Assembly: GCF_022919135.1 (NCBI RefSeq)
Contig: NZ_CP095049.1
Location: forward strand, 2,484,501 to 2,548,500
Direction of reading: 5' to 3'
DNA length: 64,000 bases
Source of the DNA: Hymenobacter cellulosivorans
GTDB taxonomy: Bacteria; Bacteroidota; Bacteroidia; Cytophagales; Hymenobacteraceae
Shown: one piece after another, positions 62,410 through 64,000 of the stretch
Position numbering within the stretch: position 1 is the first letter of the stretch
Layout: each line of letters begins with the position of its first letter
Notes under the pieces: model-generated
What the model was told of the DNA's origin: nothing
Seen by the model: only the letters and a program-made list of their open reading frames with translations
Databases searched by the model: none
Made by a program: the position numbers and the translations under genes

Positions 62410-63048
62410 ATGATTTCCACCCAGAACCTGACCGCCCTACCCGCTGAAATTGAGCTGCAGCGCATTTGCAAAGCCCTGGCGGTGCTCGACGCCATTATTT
62501 CGCCCGAGGAAGAATACCGCTACCATACCTACGACGCCAAGTGGGGCGAAGGGGAGGAGGTGTTTGAGATGAACGACGGGGAAGGGGACCAGATGCTGAT
62601 TTTGTTTTCCCCCGACGGAGCCGTCATCAGCGGCTATGCCGACGGTTTGGAGGAGGTCGACAAAACAGTGCTGCGCGAGGCCCTGCCCCCGGAGTTTCAT
62701 GAGTTCATCTTCGGAGAGCCGGTCAACTCCATCGGTACCACGTTCTGCCTCTGGACGCTGGATAACTCACCCTGGCAGCTGGCGCCCGGTACACCAGCTG
62801 AAGACGGCTCGGAAGACCTGCTGCCCATCCTCGACGGCCACCCGCGCACCTACATCGACTGGGCCCAGGAGTATTTCGAGGAGGAGCGGTTTCCCAAGGA
62901 TGGCCTGCTGCTGGGCACCGTTACCCAGCTCTACTACGGCGAAACCCTGACCAAGCCCATGGTGCAGGCCCTGGTGACCCACGTAGCCGACTGGGAAGCC
63001 CTGCGCCGCGACCTGGACGAAATCAACTACCCCTACGACTTCGACTAG
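62410..63048 (+). CDS. Acidic conserved protein of unknown function
   Basis: 212 residues, strongly acidic, soluble, no signal peptide. Recognisable parts: RICKALAVLDAIISPEEEYRYHTYDAKWGEGEEVFEMNDGEGD, which resembles immunity-like or SUKH-type proteins of Bacteroidota only in being acidic and compact; WTLDNSPWQL, YIDWAQEYFEEE and YGETLTKPMVQALV follow. I do not recognise the family. It is transcribed alone between two leftward genes. Confidence 0.65.
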   Translation: MISTQNLTALPAEIELQRICKALAVLDAIISPEEEYRYHTYDAKWGEGEEVFEMNDGEGDQMLILFSPDGAVISGYADGLEEVDKTVLREALPPEFHEFIFGEPVNSIGTTFCLWTLDNSPWQLAPGTPAEDGSEDLLPILDGHPRTYIDWAQEYFEEERFPKDGLLLGTVTQLYYGETLTKPMVQALVTHVADWEALRRDLDEINYPYDFD

Positions 63049-63069
63049 CCGCGCCGCTCAAACCAGCCG

Positions 63070-63798
63070 TTAGCCCAGCCAAAGGTAAAGGCCCGCGGCG
63101 GCCGCACCGCCCAGCAAGGGCCCTACCACCGGAATCCAGCCGTAGCTCCACTCGCTCGGGCCCTTGCCGCGCACCGGCAGCAGGGCGTGGGCCAGGCGGG
63201 GGGCAAAGTCGCGGCTAGGGTTGATGCCGTAGCCCGTGGTGCCGCCCAGCCCCAGCCCGATAACCCATACCAGCAGCGCTACCGGCAGGGCGCCCACCGA
63301 GCCCAACCCCACGGCCGTATGAGTCGGCGTGATTTCGGCCCCGCTGATGTAGAGAATGGTAAATACCAGCACCAGCGTGCCCACCAGTTCGTTGAATAGG
63401 TTGGACGCATGGTTGCGGATGGCCGGACCAGTGCAGAACACGGCCAGCTTCAGCCGTGGCTCCGGGGTTTGGTCGAAATGGTCCTTGTAGAGCAGCCAGA
63501 CCAGCGTGGCACCCAGGAAAGAGCCCAGAAACTGCGCCAGCACGTATTCGGGCACCAGGTTCCAGGCAAACTTCCCGGCCACGGCCAAGCCCAGCGTCAC
63601 GGCCGGGTTCAGGTGGGCCCCACTTACGGGTCCGGCCACTACCACGCCCACAAACACCGACAAGGCCCAGGCCGTGGTAATCACCAGCCAGCCGCTGCCA
63701 TGGCCCTTGGTGTCCTTGAGTACTACGTTGGCTACGACGCCGTTGCCGAGGGTAAGCAGAAGGGCGGAGCCGACTAGCTCGGCGGTAAATGGCGTCAT
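63070..63798 (-). CDS. glpF: Aquaglyceroporin (MIP family)
   Basis: 242 residues with six TM helices and two half-helices. The first NPA motif is intact (SGAHLNPAVTLG). The second is NPS rather than NPA (GYGINPSRDFAPRL); the Asp after the Arg is typical of glycerol facilitators. It lets glycerol through the inner membrane. Its ATG overlaps the end of the glycerol kinase frame (ATGA), so the two are coupled. Confidence 0.88.
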   Translation of the reverse strand: MTPFTAELVGSALLLTLGNGVVANVVLKDTKGHGSGWLVITTAWALSVFVGVVVAGPVSGAHLNPAVTLGLAVAGKFAWNLVPEYVLAQFLGSFLGATLVWLLYKDHFDQTPEPRLKLAVFCTGPAIRNHASNLFNELVGTLVLVFTILYISGAEITPTHTAVGLGSVGALPVALLVWVIGLGLGGTTGYGINPSRDFAPRLAHALLPVRGKGPSEWSYGWIPVVGPLLGGAAAAGLYLWLG

Positions 63799-64000
63799 AC
63801 CGTGGGTGGGTTTGAGGGTGAATAGTCAGTCGTTGGTGTCTGGGACCAAGCTTGCAGGGCCCGCACGGCGCGTTGCCACTGCGCAATACCTACGGCGATA
63901 CCGGCTTGGTCGGGTTGGGGGCTAAAGGTAGTATCGGCTTGCTCTAAGGCCTGAAGCTCGGCCACATCCTGCCAGTAGCCCACCGCCAGCCCGGCCAGGT
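63795..64000 (-). CDS. glpK: Glycerol kinase, C-terminal end only
   Basis: The frame is open to the window edge and reads ...LAGLAVGYWQDVAELQALEQADTTF then QWQRAVRALQAW, the usual C-terminus of FGGY glycerol kinase, which phosphorylates glycerol with ATP. Only about 68 residues lie in the window. The overlap with glpF and the matching substrate support the call. Confidence 0.82.
   Translation of the reverse strand, partial: LAGLAVGYWQDVAELQALEQADTTFSPQPDQAGIAVGIAQWQRAVRALQAWSQTPTTDYSPSNPPTV

Overview
The window looks like chromosome of a Bacteroidota bacterium of the Cytophagales, most like Hymenobacter. The reasons are high GC with dense coding, a type IX secretion (Por) C-terminal sorting domain on a surface protein, an Oar-like TonB receptor, starts mostly without Shine-Dalgarno sequences, and several copies of the Bacteroidota -7 promoter box TAnnTTTG. 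The genus is an inference; there is no 16S gene to test it. I see no insertion sequence, prophage or CRISPR array.

Layout. 1-13.1 kb is housekeeping and surface: the end of a cyclophilin-type isomerase, a T9SS-sorted beta-helix protein, a small cupin, the cysteine pair cysE-cysK, tRNA-Ala(GGC), a 1116-residue Oar-like TonB receptor, an NlpC/P60 lipoprotein, a GlcD-type FAD oxidoreductase and an acyl-CoA-binding protein. 13.2-49.0 kb is one large surface-glycan locus, broken only by an M42 peptidase near 47 kb. It holds an AsnB-type amidotransferase, six GT2, three GT4 and three polytopic GT-C-like glycosyltransferases, UDP-glucose dehydrogenase and UDP-glucuronate decarboxylase, and three aminotransferase/acetyltransferase modules. 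It also has a flippase-type ABC exporter, two acyltransferase-3 membrane proteins, a DUF1919 protein, a 2-oxoglutarate oxygenase, a polymerase-like membrane protein and a periplasmic TPR protein. 49.0-64 kb is mostly core: K+-dependent membrane pyrophosphatase, hpt, adk, obg, grpE-dnaJ, an ECF sigma factor with a membrane partner, a NatA/NatB-like ABC pair, a ChaN-like haem protein, two conserved unknowns, an aquaglyceroporin and the end of glycerol kinase.

How it works together. The glycan locus can make UDP-xylose (ugd-uxs). By family resemblance it also makes three amino-deoxy sugars that would all start from dTDP-4-keto-6-deoxyglucose: a 3-amino sugar (FdtA/FdtB type), a 4-amino-glucose-type sugar (VioA/VioB type) and Fuc4NAc (WecE/WecD type). 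The dehydratase that makes the shared precursor is not in the window. Three genes of this locus are interrupted by four single-base-scale frame breaks, while no recognised gene outside it is broken. This is either decay or phase variation at a variable glycan locus, or sequencing indels.

Other structure worth attention: two DnaA-box-like inverted repeats in a 53-bp tandem before the sigma factor, several long intergenic palindromes, a 79-bp convergent gene overlap at 43.9 kb, and a dyad in the TonB-receptor leader.
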